DNA of 64,000 bases from Halomonas sp. THAF5a (GTDB lineage: Bacteria > Pseudomonadota > Gammaproteobacteria > Pseudomonadales > Halomonadaceae), in assembly GCF_009363755.1 (NCBI RefSeq), contig NZ_CP045417.1, forward strand, positions 1,984,001 through 2,048,000, in the 5' to 3' direction. Under the pieces are notes generated by a model, which saw nothing but the letters and a program-made list of their open reading frames with translations, searched no databases and was not told the origin of the DNA. Below are positions 28,432-37,442 of this stretch, one piece after another. The position numbers and the translations under genes were made by a program. Positions within the stretch are counted from its first letter, which is position 1, and each line of letters begins with the position of its first letter.

Positions 28432-29097
28432 TTGGAACTGATCCAGTATGCTCTGGACAACCTGGAGCTCTTGTTGACCCGAACGGTCGAGCACATCTCG
28501 CTGGTGGGCGTCGCCGTCGGCATCGCCACCCTGACCGGGGTCCCGATCGGCATCGCCATCACCAAGAACGAGCGTGCCGCCCAGGCCGTGCTCTATATCG
28601 CCTCGATCATCGTGACCATCCCGTCCATCGCGCTGTTCGGGATCATGATCCCGATCCTCTCGCTGATCGGCCAGGGCATCGGCTACCTGCCGGCGGTCAT
28701 CGCGGTGCTGCTCTACTCGCAGCTGCCGATCATCCGCAACACCTACACCGCGATCAACAACGTCGACCCGGCCCTGCGCGAGGCCGCCCGCGGCATCGGC
28801 ATGAGCGCCAACCAGCGCCTGCGCATGGTCGAGATCCCGCTGGCCGTGCCGGTGATCATGGCCGGGGTGCGCACCGCCGTGGTGCTCAACATCGGCGTGA
28901 TGGCGATCGCCGCCTACATCGGCGCCGGGGGGCTCGGCACCTTCATCAGCCGCGGCATCTCCCAGTCCGACCCGCGCCAGCTGATCCTCGGTGCCGTGGC
29001 CGTCAGCGTGCTGGCGATCATCGTCGACTACACGCTGCTGGCCCTGCAGAAGCGCCTGACGCCCAAGGGCATGGAGCGCGCGGCCGCCACGGCCTGA
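28432..29097 (+). CDS. Osmoprotectant ABC transporter permease (first)
   Basis: This 221-residue inner-membrane permease of the OpuC/ProW type has the binding-protein-dependent transport signature near EAARGIGMSANQRLRMVEIP and several helices. It starts at a TTG (28432) with GGAG eight bases upstream; no better ATG exists nearby. It is the first gene of a four-gene operon (permease, ATPase, permease, binding protein) for betaine-like osmoprotectants. Confidence 0.9.
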   Translation: MELIQYALDNLELLLTRTVEHISLVGVAVGIATLTGVPIGIAITKNERAAQAVLYIASIIVTIPSIALFGIMIPILSLIGQGIGYLPAVIAVLLYSQLPIIRNTYTAINNVDPALREAARGIGMSANQRLRMVEIPLAVPVIMAGVRTAVVLNIGVMAIAAYIGAGGLGTFISRGISQSDPRQLILGAVAVSVLAIIVDYTLLALQKRLTPKGMERAAATA

Positions 29098-29189
29098 GCC
29101 GTCGACCGCGCCACGCTCTGCCCGTCCGACCCGCCGACGACCCGACAAGACGGCCGCCCCGCTGGGGCCGCCCCGACAAGGACCGCCAC

Positions 29190-30365
29190 ATGATTCGACT
29201 CGATAACCTGACCAAGGTCTTCGACACGCCCAAGGGCGCCGTGACCGCCGCCGACCACATCAGCATGGAGGTGCCGAGCGGCGAGATCTGCATCCTCCTC
29301 GGCCCCTCCGGCTGCGGCAAGACCACCACCCTGAAGATGATCAACCGCATCATCCGCCCGACCTCCGGCACGGTGTTCATCAACGGCGAGGACACCACCC
29401 GCCTCGATACCCAGGAGCTGCGCCGCAACATCGGCTACGTGATCCAGCAGATCGGCCTGTTCCCCAACATGACCATCGAGGAGAACATCACCGTCGTGCC
29501 CAAGCTGCTCGGCTGGGACAAGGCGAAGTACAAGGAGCGCGCCCGGGAGATGATGCGCATGATCGCGCTGGAGCCGGACGCCTTCCTCAAGCGCTACCCG
29601 AGCGAACTCTCCGGCGGCCAGCAGCAGCGCATCGGCGTGGCCCGGGCGCTGGCCGCCGACCCGCCCGTGATGCTGATGGACGAGCCCTTCGGCGCCATCG
29701 ACCCGATCAACCGCGCGGTGATCCAGGACGAGTTCCTGAAGATGCAGCAGGACCTCAAGAAGACCATCATGTTCGTCAGCCATGACATCGACGAGGCGAT
29801 CAAGATGGGCGATCGCATCGCCATCTTCCGCGCCGGCAAGCTGGTGCAGTACTCCGAGCCCGACGCGCTGCTCGCCGCGCCGAAGAACGACTTTGTCGAG
29901 TCCTTCCTCGGCGAGGACCGCGCCCTGAAACGCCTCAACCTGGTCAAGGTGCGCGACCTGGCCAGCGACGAGATCGGCCTGGTGCGCCCCGACGACACCC
30001 TGGAGACGGCCCTCCAGCGCATCGGCGACTACGGCTACCAGAACAGCATCGTGATGGTGAACGACAAGCGCCAGCCGGTGGGCATCATCAACGCCGCCGT
30101 GGCGCGCACCACCAAGGGCCACTGCCGGGACCACTTCCAGAGCGTGCCGGTGGTGGTGAGCCTCGACGACGACCTGCGCAAGGTCGCCTCGCTGATGTTC
30201 TCCAACGACATGACCTGGGTGCCCTGCGTCGACGACGACGGCCGCATCGTCGGCCAGATCACCCAGCGGGCGATCACCCACCACCTGGGCTCGCGCTACC
30301 GAGCCCACTCCGGGGCCGCCGCGGCCGGCGAGGCATCACCGTCATCATCGGCCACCGAGGAGTAA
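29190..30365 (+). CDS. Osmoprotectant ABC transporter ATP-binding protein with CBS domains
   Basis: This 391-residue ATPase has Walker A GPSGCGKTT, signature LSGGQQQRIGVARAL, Walker B VMLMDEPFGAID and the switch histidine in MFVSHDIDEA. After about residue 250 there are two CBS domains (around 255-370), which in OpuA-type systems sense ionic strength or nucleotides and gate transport. It lies 92 bases after the first permease and four bases before the second. Confidence 0.95.
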   Translation: MIRLDNLTKVFDTPKGAVTAADHISMEVPSGEICILLGPSGCGKTTTLKMINRIIRPTSGTVFINGEDTTRLDTQELRRNIGYVIQQIGLFPNMTIEENITVVPKLLGWDKAKYKERAREMMRMIALEPDAFLKRYPSELSGGQQQRIGVARALAADPPVMLMDEPFGAIDPINRAVIQDEFLKMQQDLKKTIMFVSHDIDEAIKMGDRIAIFRAGKLVQYSEPDALLAAPKNDFVESFLGEDRALKRLNLVKVRDLASDEIGLVRPDDTLETALQRIGDYGYQNSIVMVNDKRQPVGIINAAVARTTKGHCRDHFQSVPVVVSLDDDLRKVASLMFSNDMTWVPCVDDDGRIVGQITQRAITHHLGSRYRAHSGAAAAGEASPSSSATEE

Positions 30366-30369
30366 GCCC

Positions 30370-31101
30370 ATGCCGACGCTGAACCTCTCAGGCGCCCTGC
30401 GCCTGCTGGTGCTCGTCGCGGTCTTCCTGGCCGGGATCTGGAGCCAATCCAGCGGCGTGATCGACGACTTCCTCTTCTACCTGCCGGATATCCAGTTCCT
30501 GGCGGTGCAGCACCTGTGGCTGACCGCCGTCTCCGGGAGCCTGGCGATCCTCGTCGCCATCCCGCTCGGCACCCTGCTCTCGCGCCCCAGCATGGCCCGG
30601 GTCGCCGAATCCGCGATGCAGGTGCTCAACGTGGGCACCACCATCCCGACCCTGGCGGTGCTGGCGCTGTCGATGAGCTTTCTCGGCATCGGCACCGTGC
30701 CGGCCGTGTTCGGGCTCTTCGTGGCGACGCTGCTGCCGATCACCCGCAACACCTACACTGGCCTCAAGGGCGTCTCGCCGGCGCTGATGGAGGCCGCGGC
30801 GGGCATCGGCATGTCGCCGGCCCAGCGCCTGCTGAAGGTCGAGCTGCCCAACGCCCTCTACGTGATCTTCGCGGGCATCCGCACGGCGCTGGCCATCAAC
30901 ATCGGCACCGTGCCGCTGGCCTTTCTGATCGGCGCCGGGGGGCTGGGCGAGCTGATCTTCACCGGCATCGACCTCTACGACCCGGTGATGATGCTCTCCG
31001 GCGCCATCCCCACGGCCCTGCTGGCGGTGGTGGTCGACATGCTGGTCGCCATCACCGCCTTCCTGGTGGTGCCGCGGGGCGTGAACCCCAGCCGGGCCTG
31101 A
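30370..31101 (+). CDS. Osmoprotectant ABC transporter permease (second)
   Basis: This 243-residue permease is homologous to the first permease of the operon. It shares the coupling-helix signature EAAAGIGMSPAQRLLKVELP and the segment LFVATLLPITRNTYTGL. The two permeases probably form a heterodimeric channel. The ATG at 30370 has GAGGAG upstream and follows the ATPase stop by four bases. Confidence 0.92.
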   Translation: MPTLNLSGALRLLVLVAVFLAGIWSQSSGVIDDFLFYLPDIQFLAVQHLWLTAVSGSLAILVAIPLGTLLSRPSMARVAESAMQVLNVGTTIPTLAVLALSMSFLGIGTVPAVFGLFVATLLPITRNTYTGLKGVSPALMEAAAGIGMSPAQRLLKVELPNALYVIFAGIRTALAINIGTVPLAFLIGAGGLGELIFTGIDLYDPVMMLSGAIPTALLAVVVDMLVAITAFLVVPRGVNPSRA

Positions 31102-31210
31102 CCCGCCCGGCGCGGCGGTACGGCCGCCGCCTCGACATCACAAGCATCATCCGACCGGCTCGACGAGACCGGCACACAACGACCCGGCAATCACAACAAG
31201 GAGCGACTCC

Positions 31211-32092
31211 ATGAAGACACTGATGACCCTGCTCACCGGCGCAGCCCTGGCCGGCAGCCTGACCACCGCCCAGGCCAACGAGATCGTGGTGGGTGGCAAG
31301 AACTTCACCGAACAGCAGATCCTGGCCAGCATGACCAGCCAGTACCTCGATGCCCTGGGCTACGACGTCGAGAAGCGCTCCGGCATGGGCTCCGCGGTGC
31401 TGCGCCAGGCCCAGGAGAACGGCCAGATCGATCTCTACTGGGAGTACACCGGCACCTCGCTGATCAACTACAACGACGTCACCGAGCGCCTGTCGCCGGA
31501 CGAGACCTACTCGCGGGTCAAGGAGCTCGACGCCGAGAAGGGCCTGGTGTGGCTCGAGCCCTCCGAGGCCAACAACACCTACGCCCTGGCCATGCGCGAG
31601 GCCGACGCCGAGGAGCGCGGCATCGAGAGCCTCTCCGACCTCTCCCAGGCGGTAAACGACGGCGAGGCGCTGACCTTCGCCCTGAACGCCGAGTTCTACG
31701 CCCGCGAGGACGGCTGGCGCCCGCTGCAGCAGGCCTACGACTTTCGCGTCGGCCGCGGCGACGTCAAGCGCATGGACTCCGGGCTGGTCTATCAGGCCCT
31801 GCGCGACGGCCAGGTCGAGGTCGGCCTGGTGTTCGCCACCGACGGCCGCATCCCGGCCTTCGACTTCCGGGTGCTCGAGGACGACCAGGCCTACTTCCCG
31901 GCCTACGCCCTGACCCCGGTGGTCCGCGAGGAGACCCTCGAGGCCAACCCCGAGCTGGCCGAGCAGATGAACGCCCTCTCGGGCCTGCTCACCGACGCGA
32001 CCATGTCCCGCCTCAACGCCCGGGTCGACGTCGAGAAGGTGACCATCGAGCGCGTCGCCGAGACCTTCCTCGAGGAGCACGACCTGCTCTGA
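31211..32092 (+). CDS. Osmoprotectant-binding periplasmic protein (OpuCC/OsmF-like)
   Basis: This 293-residue substrate-binding protein begins with a signal peptide (MKTLMTLLTGAALAGSLTTAQA) and the family start IVVGGKNFTEQQILASM. Further family segments are GQIDLYWEYTGTSLINY and RGDVKRMDSGLVYQAL. The QAT/OpuAC fold captures compounds such as glycine betaine, choline or carnitine in the periplasm. AAGGAG precedes the ATG. It ends the operon and a terminator follows. Confidence 0.93.
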   Translation: MKTLMTLLTGAALAGSLTTAQANEIVVGGKNFTEQQILASMTSQYLDALGYDVEKRSGMGSAVLRQAQENGQIDLYWEYTGTSLINYNDVTERLSPDETYSRVKELDAEKGLVWLEPSEANNTYALAMREADAEERGIESLSDLSQAVNDGEALTFALNAEFYAREDGWRPLQQAYDFRVGRGDVKRMDSGLVYQALRDGQVEVGLVFATDGRIPAFDFRVLEDDQAYFPAYALTPVVREETLEANPELAEQMNALSGLLTDATMSRLNARVDVEKVTIERVAETFLEEHDLL

Positions 32093-32136
32093 GCGGCGCC
32101 TGGCGGGGCTCGCCCCGCTTGAGCGATCGCTTCTCG

Positions 32137-32164
32137 AAGGCCGCCTGCGGGCGGCCTTATTCTT
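32137..32164 (+). terminator. Terminator of the osmoprotectant operon
   Basis: A 9-bp stem AAGGCCGCC/GGCGGCCTT with a 4-base loop is followed by ATTCTT, 45 bases after the binding-protein stop. Confidence 0.8.
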
Positions 32165-32193
32165 GCTACCCATGATCACGCGAGACCGCTGCC

Positions 32194-33513
32194 ATGCATG
32201 AGCCGACCCCGCACGACCCAAGCCCCCTCGACTGGATGCACGGCGTCGATCTCTCGACCCTCGATGAGGCCCACCTCCACCAGGCCAAGCGCTGCCTGCT
32301 CGACCTGCTGGGGGTCGCCGCCGGCGCCACCCGAACGGCGCTTGCCGACAAGGCCGCCCGCTTCGCGATCACCCAGCACGGCGGCGACCGCCCGCTTCTC
32401 TTCGCGTCCGGTCACGCCTCGCCCAGCGGGGTCGCCCTGCACGGCGCCTGGCTGATCGATGCCCTGGACGCCCACGACGGCCAGGTACTGACCAAGGGCC
32501 ATGCGGGCGTGGCCCTGCTGCCCGGCCTGCTGGCCCTGCCGGAGGTCGACACGCTGTCGGGACGCGACTTCCTGGCCCTGCTCGTCGTCGGCTACGAGAT
32601 CGCCACCCGTGCCGGCATCGCCCTGCATGCCACGAGCCCGGACTACCACACCTCCGGCGCCTGGAACGCGCTGGGCGTGGCCGCGGTGGCCGCCCGCCTG
32701 CGCGGTGTCGATATCGCGACCCTGCATCATGCACTCGGCATCGCCGAGTTCTATGGGCCCCGCAGCCAGATGATGCGCTGCATCGATCATCCGACGATGC
32801 TCAAGGACGGCTCCGGCTGGGGCGCCATGACCGGCCTCTCGGCGGCCCTGCTCGCCGAGGACGGCTTCACCGGTGCCCCGGCGCTGACCGTGACCTCGCC
32901 ACAATCCGCGGCCATCTGGCACGACCTGGGGGAGCGCTGGTACGTCCATGAGCAGTACTTCAAGGCCTACCCGGTATGCCGCTGGGCCCAGCCGGCGGTG
33001 GAGGCCGTGCTCGCCCTGGCCGAGGAGATTCGCGACCCGGCGCACATCTCCCGCATCGAGATCGTCACCTTCCATGAGGGCAAGCGCCTGCATGTCAGGT
33101 ATCCCGAGACCACCGAACAGGCCCAGTACAGCCTGCCCTGGTCGGTGGCCTGTGCGCTGGGTCGCGGCACGGTGGATGTCGCCGGCGTCTGCGATGAGCT
33201 CGACGCCCCGGACCTCAAGGCGCTGGCCGGCAAGGTGGAGATCCAGGAGGACGACGCCTTCAACGCCCGCTTTCCCGCCGAGCGCTGGGCGCGTGCCCGC
33301 CTGCATCTCGACAGCGGCGAGGTCCTCGAGAGCCCGGCCCTCGAGGCCCGAGGCAACCCGGACGCCCCGCTCACCGATGCCGAGGTGCTGGCCAAGTACC
33401 GGGCCCTGGCCGAGCCCGTGCTGGGTGAACGCGCGGCCAGGCTGCGCGACGTGGTGTTGAGCCTGGAGGCACGCCCGGCAAGCGATCTGCTGGCCCTCTT
33501 GGGCGCACCTTGA
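32194..33513 (+). CDS. MmgE/PrpD family protein
   Basis: This 439-residue cytoplasmic protein belongs to the family that includes 2-methylcitrate dehydratase and cis-aconitate decarboxylase. Family features are RCLLDLLGVAAGATRTAL near the start, GHASPSGVALHGAWLIDALDAHD, LVVGYEIATRAG and the mid-protein KAYPVCRWAQPAVEAVLAL. The exact substrate is unknown, and it is not in a prp operon. A nitrilase-family gene follows about 70 bases downstream on the same strand and may act with it. Confidence 0.88.
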   Translation: MHEPTPHDPSPLDWMHGVDLSTLDEAHLHQAKRCLLDLLGVAAGATRTALADKAARFAITQHGGDRPLLFASGHASPSGVALHGAWLIDALDAHDGQVLTKGHAGVALLPGLLALPEVDTLSGRDFLALLVVGYEIATRAGIALHATSPDYHTSGAWNALGVAAVAARLRGVDIATLHHALGIAEFYGPRSQMMRCIDHPTMLKDGSGWGAMTGLSAALLAEDGFTGAPALTVTSPQSAAIWHDLGERWYVHEQYFKAYPVCRWAQPAVEAVLALAEEIRDPAHISRIEIVTFHEGKRLHVRYPETTEQAQYSLPWSVACALGRGTVDVAGVCDELDAPDLKALAGKVEIQEDDAFNARFPAERWARARLHLDSGEVLESPALEARGNPDAPLTDAEVLAKYRALAEPVLGERAARLRDVVLSLEARPASDLLALLGAP

Positions 33514-33582
33514 AGCGCCGACGAACGGGTGCGATGATCCGCGCCGTTCTCCCTTACCGCCTGCCAACCGCGAGACTCGATC

Positions 33583-34425
33583 ATGCACTTCCAGGACCAC
33601 CTGCGCGTCGGCGCCGCCCAGATCAACGCCACCCTGGGCGACGTCGATGCCAACCTCGAGCGTCACCGCGAGATGATCGCCCAGGCCCGCCGGGCGGGGC
33701 TGGAACTGCTGGTGTTCCCGGAGCTCTCGCTGACCGGCTACAGCCTCGGCAACCAGGTGATCGAACTGGCCTGTCCCGCCAACGACCCGCGACTGACCGA
33801 GCTCGCCCGGGAGGCCGGCGAGATGCAGACGGTGGTCGGCTTCGTCGAGGAGGCGAGCCCCGGCGAGTACTACAACGCCCTGGCGATCCTCCAGCACGGC
33901 GAGCTCCAGGCCGTGCACCGCAAGCTCAACCTGCCCACCTACGGCGGCCTCGAGGAGGGCAAGCTCTTCACCCACGGCAGCGAGCTGACCCAGGGCACGG
34001 TGCAACCGGGCTGGTCGGCGACCTCGCTGATCTGCGCCGACCTCTGGAACCCCGGGCTCGTGCACGCCGCCCTGCTGGCGCGCCCCACGGTGCTCTGCGC
34101 GCCGATCAACTCGGCCTCCGGTATCGTCAGCGAGGACTTCTCCAACGAGCAGAACTGGGCGGTCAACCTGCACTTCTACGCCATGACCTACGGCACGCCG
34201 GTGATCATGGCCAACCGCTTCGGCCCCGAGGGCGAGAGCCACTTCTGGGGCGGCTCGCGCATCCTCGGCCCGCGCGGCGAGATCCTCGCCCAGGCCGAGG
34301 ATCGGGAGATGCTGATCGAGGCGACGCTCTCGCGCACCGCCATCGCTCGGGCGCGCTTCGAGCTGCCCACCCACCGCGACGCCGACACCCCGCTGGTGCG
34401 CGACCTGATGGCCGGCTATCGCTGA
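33583..34425 (+). CDS. Carbon-nitrogen hydrolase (nitrilase superfamily)
   Basis: This 280-residue enzyme has the full catalytic triad of the superfamily: Glu47 in VFPELSLTGY, Lys114 in HRKLNLPTY and Cys151 in SLICADLWNP. It should hydrolyse an amide, carbamoyl or nitrile bond in the cytoplasm. The Asp after the active-site Cys and the Glu-rich loop resemble amidases rather than true nitrilases. It lies downstream of the MmgE/PrpD gene on the same strand, possibly co-transcribed. Confidence 0.9.
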   Translation: MHFQDHLRVGAAQINATLGDVDANLERHREMIAQARRAGLELLVFPELSLTGYSLGNQVIELACPANDPRLTELAREAGEMQTVVGFVEEASPGEYYNALAILQHGELQAVHRKLNLPTYGGLEEGKLFTHGSELTQGTVQPGWSATSLICADLWNPGLVHAALLARPTVLCAPINSASGIVSEDFSNEQNWAVNLHFYAMTYGTPVIMANRFGPEGESHFWGGSRILGPRGEILAQAEDREMLIEATLSRTAIARARFELPTHRDADTPLVRDLMAGYR

Positions 34426-34682
34426 ACCACGGCGCCCTCCCCCCGGGAGGGCCTCGGCTCTCGGGAATGCCGCCAGCACCGCCTGGGAGAGCGACCGCGA
34501 CGTGGCGAATCCGGGGCACGCCGGCATCGAAGGCTACTTTGGCAGCAATAACTCGCTGTTAGCCGACGTTAGGTGGAAGATCTCTGCCTGAATAACGATA
34601 TTTCTAGTGATCCTTGCCATTTTTGTGCATTCATGAAGAATGACGCCCCGCATTCATAGCGCATACGGGTAATCACAACACC

Positions 34683-36146
34683 ATGAACCTCACCCTCCCC
34701 TCGTTCTTCACGGACTTCGTGGCCGCCGGTAACGGCCTGGTCTGGGGCAGCCTGCTGATCTACCTGCTGATCGGCGCCGGCCTCTACTTCACCGTCATGA
34801 CCCGCGGCATCCAGTTCCGCTACTTCGGTCACATGTTCAAGCTGCTGCGCCACTCCCGGGAGGCCGATGGCGGAATCTCCTCCTTCCAGGCGCTCTCGAC
34901 CAGCCTCGCGGCCCGGGTCGGCACCGGCAACCTGGCCGGCGTGGCCGTGGCCATCTACTTCGGCGGCCCCGGCGCCATCTTCTGGATGTGGATGACCGCA
35001 CTGGTCGGCATGGCCACCAGCTTCATCGAGTCGACCCTAGCCCAGGCCTACAAGGTCGACCACGGCGACCGCACCTACCGCGGCGGCCCGGCGCGCTACA
35101 TCGAGCGCGGCCTCGGCACGCGCTGGCTGGCGGTGGCCTTCTCGGTCTGCCTGATCATCGCCTTCGGCCTCGCCTTCAACAGCGTGCAGGCCAACTCCAT
35201 CGCCCAGGCCATGCAGGAGGCCTTCGCGCTGCCCACGTGGAGCGTCGGTCTGGCGCTGGTCGTGGTGGTGGCGCCGATCATCTTCGGCGGCCTCAAGTCC
35301 ATCGCCCGGGTCGCCGAGCTCGTGGTGCCGCTGATGGCAGTGCTCTACCTGCTGCTGGCCGTGGTGGTAGTGATCCTCAACGCCGCCGAACTACCGGCGG
35401 CGTTCATGACCATCATCAGGAGCGCCTTCGGCCTCGAGCAGGCGGCCGGCGGCGCCATGGGCTACGCCGTGGCCCAGGCGATCATGAACGGCATCAAGCG
35501 CGGGCTGTTCTCCAACGAGGCGGGCATGGGCTCGGCGCCCAACGCGGCGGCCACCGCCTCCACGCACCCGAACCACCCGGCCGCCCAGGGCTTCGTGCAG
35601 ATGCTCGGCGTCTTCCTCGACACCCTGGTGATCTGCACCGCCACCGCCGCCATCATCATCATGGCGGGCCCGGAGCTGCTGGCGAGCGACGAGGCCAACG
35701 GCATCCAGCTCACCCAGATCGCCCTCTCCCAGCAGGTCGGTGACTGGGGCGGCCAGTTCATCGCCATCGCCATCCTGCTGTTCGCCTTCACCTCGGTGAT
35801 CGCCAACTACTCCTACGGCGAGTCCAACATCGAGTACCTGGCCGGGCCCAAGCGTGCGGCGCTGGCGATCCTGATCTACCGTCTGGCGGTGCTCGCCATG
35901 GTGATGATCGGCGCGGTCGCGAGCCTCACGCCGATCTGGAGCTTCGCCGATCTCTCCATGGGCCTGATGGCGCTGATCAACCTGGTGGCCATTCTGCTGC
36001 TCTCGCCGATCGCCTTCGCGCTGTTCCGCGACTACGAGCGCCAGCTCAAGGCCGGCCAGGAGCCGAGCTTCGACCCCGACCAGTTCCCCAAGCTGGCCGA
36101 CAAGGTCGACCGCAAGGCCTGGCCGGGTAGCGGCAAGCGCGGCTGA
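34683..36146 (+). CDS. AGCS-family sodium:alanine/glycine symporter
   Basis: This 487-residue membrane protein has about 10-11 helices. Alanine/glycine:cation symporter motifs are present: SSFQALSTSLAARVGTGNLA and GIKRGLFSNEAGMGSAPNAA. It imports alanine or glycine with Na+. There is no strong Shine-Dalgarno before the ATG, and the 257-base upstream gap is AT-rich with a short inverted repeat (CATTC-ATGAA-GAATG). A long terminator follows. Confidence 0.93.
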   Translation: MNLTLPSFFTDFVAAGNGLVWGSLLIYLLIGAGLYFTVMTRGIQFRYFGHMFKLLRHSREADGGISSFQALSTSLAARVGTGNLAGVAVAIYFGGPGAIFWMWMTALVGMATSFIESTLAQAYKVDHGDRTYRGGPARYIERGLGTRWLAVAFSVCLIIAFGLAFNSVQANSIAQAMQEAFALPTWSVGLALVVVVAPIIFGGLKSIARVAELVVPLMAVLYLLLAVVVVILNAAELPAAFMTIIRSAFGLEQAAGGAMGYAVAQAIMNGIKRGLFSNEAGMGSAPNAAATASTHPNHPAAQGFVQMLGVFLDTLVICTATAAIIIMAGPELLASDEANGIQLTQIALSQQVGDWGGQFIAIAILLFAFTSVIANYSYGESNIEYLAGPKRAALAILIYRLAVLAMVMIGAVASLTPIWSFADLSMGLMALINLVAILLLSPIAFALFRDYERQLKAGQEPSFDPDQFPKLADKVDRKAWPGSGKRG

Positions 36147-36184
36147 TCGCGCCACCGCTCCGGAAGCGAAAAACGCCCCCGGAA

Positions 36185-36220
36185 ACGAAAAACGCCACGG
36201 CCAAGCCGTGGCGTTTTCGT
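36185..36220. terminator. Bidirectional terminator between the AGCS gene and the YbhB gene
   Basis: A 13-bp stem AAAACGCCACGGC/GCCGTGGCGTTTT with a 3-base loop is flanked by A and T runs. It serves the two convergent genes. Confidence 0.9.
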
Positions 36221-36252
36221 TGGGGCGACGGGCGCGTCGCCGGGCGTGGCGA

Positions 36253-36729
36253 TCAGTCGCGGCGATAGCTGCCCACCAGGCGATTCATGCCGAGCAGGTG
36301 CGGCTCGAGCTTCTCCAGCAGCTCCGTCAGGCTCAGCCCTTCGGGCAGCTCGGTGACCGTATCCAGCGCCAGCACCCAGAAATAGTAGAGGTGCGCGCCG
36401 TGGCCCTCCGGCGGCATGGGGCCGCTGTAGCCCAGGCCGCCGGTGTCGTTGACACCGGCGGTGCCCAGCGTGGTGGCCTCGTCGAGGGCGGTGACCTCGG
36501 CCGGCAGGTTGTAGAGCAGCCAGTGCACGAAGCCGTAGCTGCCGTGTTGCACCAGCGGGGCGTCCGGGTCGTGGCAGATCACCGCGAAGCCCTTGGTGCC
36601 CTCGGGGGCGTCGCGCCAGGCGAGCGCCGGCGAGATGTTCTCCCCCTCCCCGGTGTGGCGGGTGGGAATCGCCTCGTGGTGGGCGAAGGCCGTGCTGGTG
36701 AGCTGCATGCTCGAGGGTGCAAAGGCCAT
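36253..36729 (-). CDS. YbhB/YbcL family (PEBP-like) protein
   Basis: This 158-residue protein has the phosphatidylethanolamine-binding/Raf-kinase-inhibitor-like fold, shown by ICHDPDAPLVQHGSYGFVHW, GVNDTGGLGYSGPMPPEGHG and HLYYFWVLALD. Bacterial YbhB-like proteins are cytoplasmic with no clear function. The ATG at 36729 has GAGGAGG upstream; longer versions add low-quality residues. Confidence 0.93.
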   Translation of the reverse strand: MAFAPSSMQLTSTAFAHHEAIPTRHTGEGENISPALAWRDAPEGTKGFAVICHDPDAPLVQHGSYGFVHWLLYNLPAEVTALDEATTLGTAGVNDTGGLGYSGPMPPEGHGAHLYYFWVLALDTVTELPEGLSLTELLEKLEPHLLGMNRLVGSYRRD

Positions 36730-36920
36730 GGGCAACCTCCTCTGTCGACGGGTCGGGTGAACGGTCGAGCGCCATGGTGCGAACCAGAGCGCTCTCTCCT
36801 GTGCATGATGGCCAAGGGCGACGGATTCAACCCGCACGGCCGATCTCCCGTCACCCAGGCGCTCACACTCCCCGGACGCTCTCGGCCCCGCGCCTTCGCG
36901 CCGCACCCGGCCAGGGCAGA

Positions 36921-37202
36921 TCAGGGCGTGAACTCGCCCAGCATCCGCAAGGTATCGACCCTCAGCCGATCCTCCTCCATGGCTTGTCGGGCCTCGTCGG
37001 AGGCCATGAAGGCCTGGAAGCGCTCCATGTCCGGCACCTCGAGGATCAGCCCTACCGAGTTCGGGTGCTCTGGGTTCTTGAAGGTGCGGGCGGAGACCCC
37101 GATCCGGGCGAACATCTCATGCCGGCTGCCCGGCCCCTGCTGCCAGGCCCTGGCCCAGTGCTCGCCATCCTCGACCTCGTGAAACACGATCAGCGTAGTC
37201 AT
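36921..37202 (-). CDS. Hypothetical 93-residue protein, dimeric ferredoxin-fold-like
   Basis: I do not recognise a named family. The 93-residue protein (MTTLIVFHEVEDGEHWARAW...) has the beta-alpha-beta look of small dimeric alpha-beta barrel proteins: VGLILEVPDMERFQAFMASDE resembles monooxygenase-like (ABM) or DUF1330-type folds. The ATG at 37202 has AGAGGAG upstream. It lies between YbhB and a DHDPS-family aldolase on the same strand, with gaps too long to call an operon. Confidence 0.6.
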   Translation of the reverse strand: MTTLIVFHEVEDGEHWARAWQQGPGSRHEMFARIGVSARTFKNPEHPNSVGLILEVPDMERFQAFMASDEARQAMEEDRLRVDTLRMLGEFTP

Positions 37203-37442
37203 CGCCTGTCGCTCCTCTGACGCGTATGCCGCGAACGCCACGTCCCGACAGCGACACTGCGCTAGCCGAGCGGTCCGGCCGAAACCGGCACGCCTTAGGT
37301 GGTAACGAGGCGCCGCCGTCGCCGTGGCTAGCCCAAGGATAGGCCGCCCACCCCGCCATCGCCTTGGTATCGAAGCGACGAGCGGCATGGAAAACGTCAT
37401 CGAAAAGCACCAGGGCGGCCGGCGGCCTCCCGGGCACATCCG

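Noticed and set aside
34426..34682. A glycine riboswitch upstream of the AGCS symporter
   Set aside because: The conserved glycine-aptamer core sequences are not recognisable; the region holds only a short inverted repeat.
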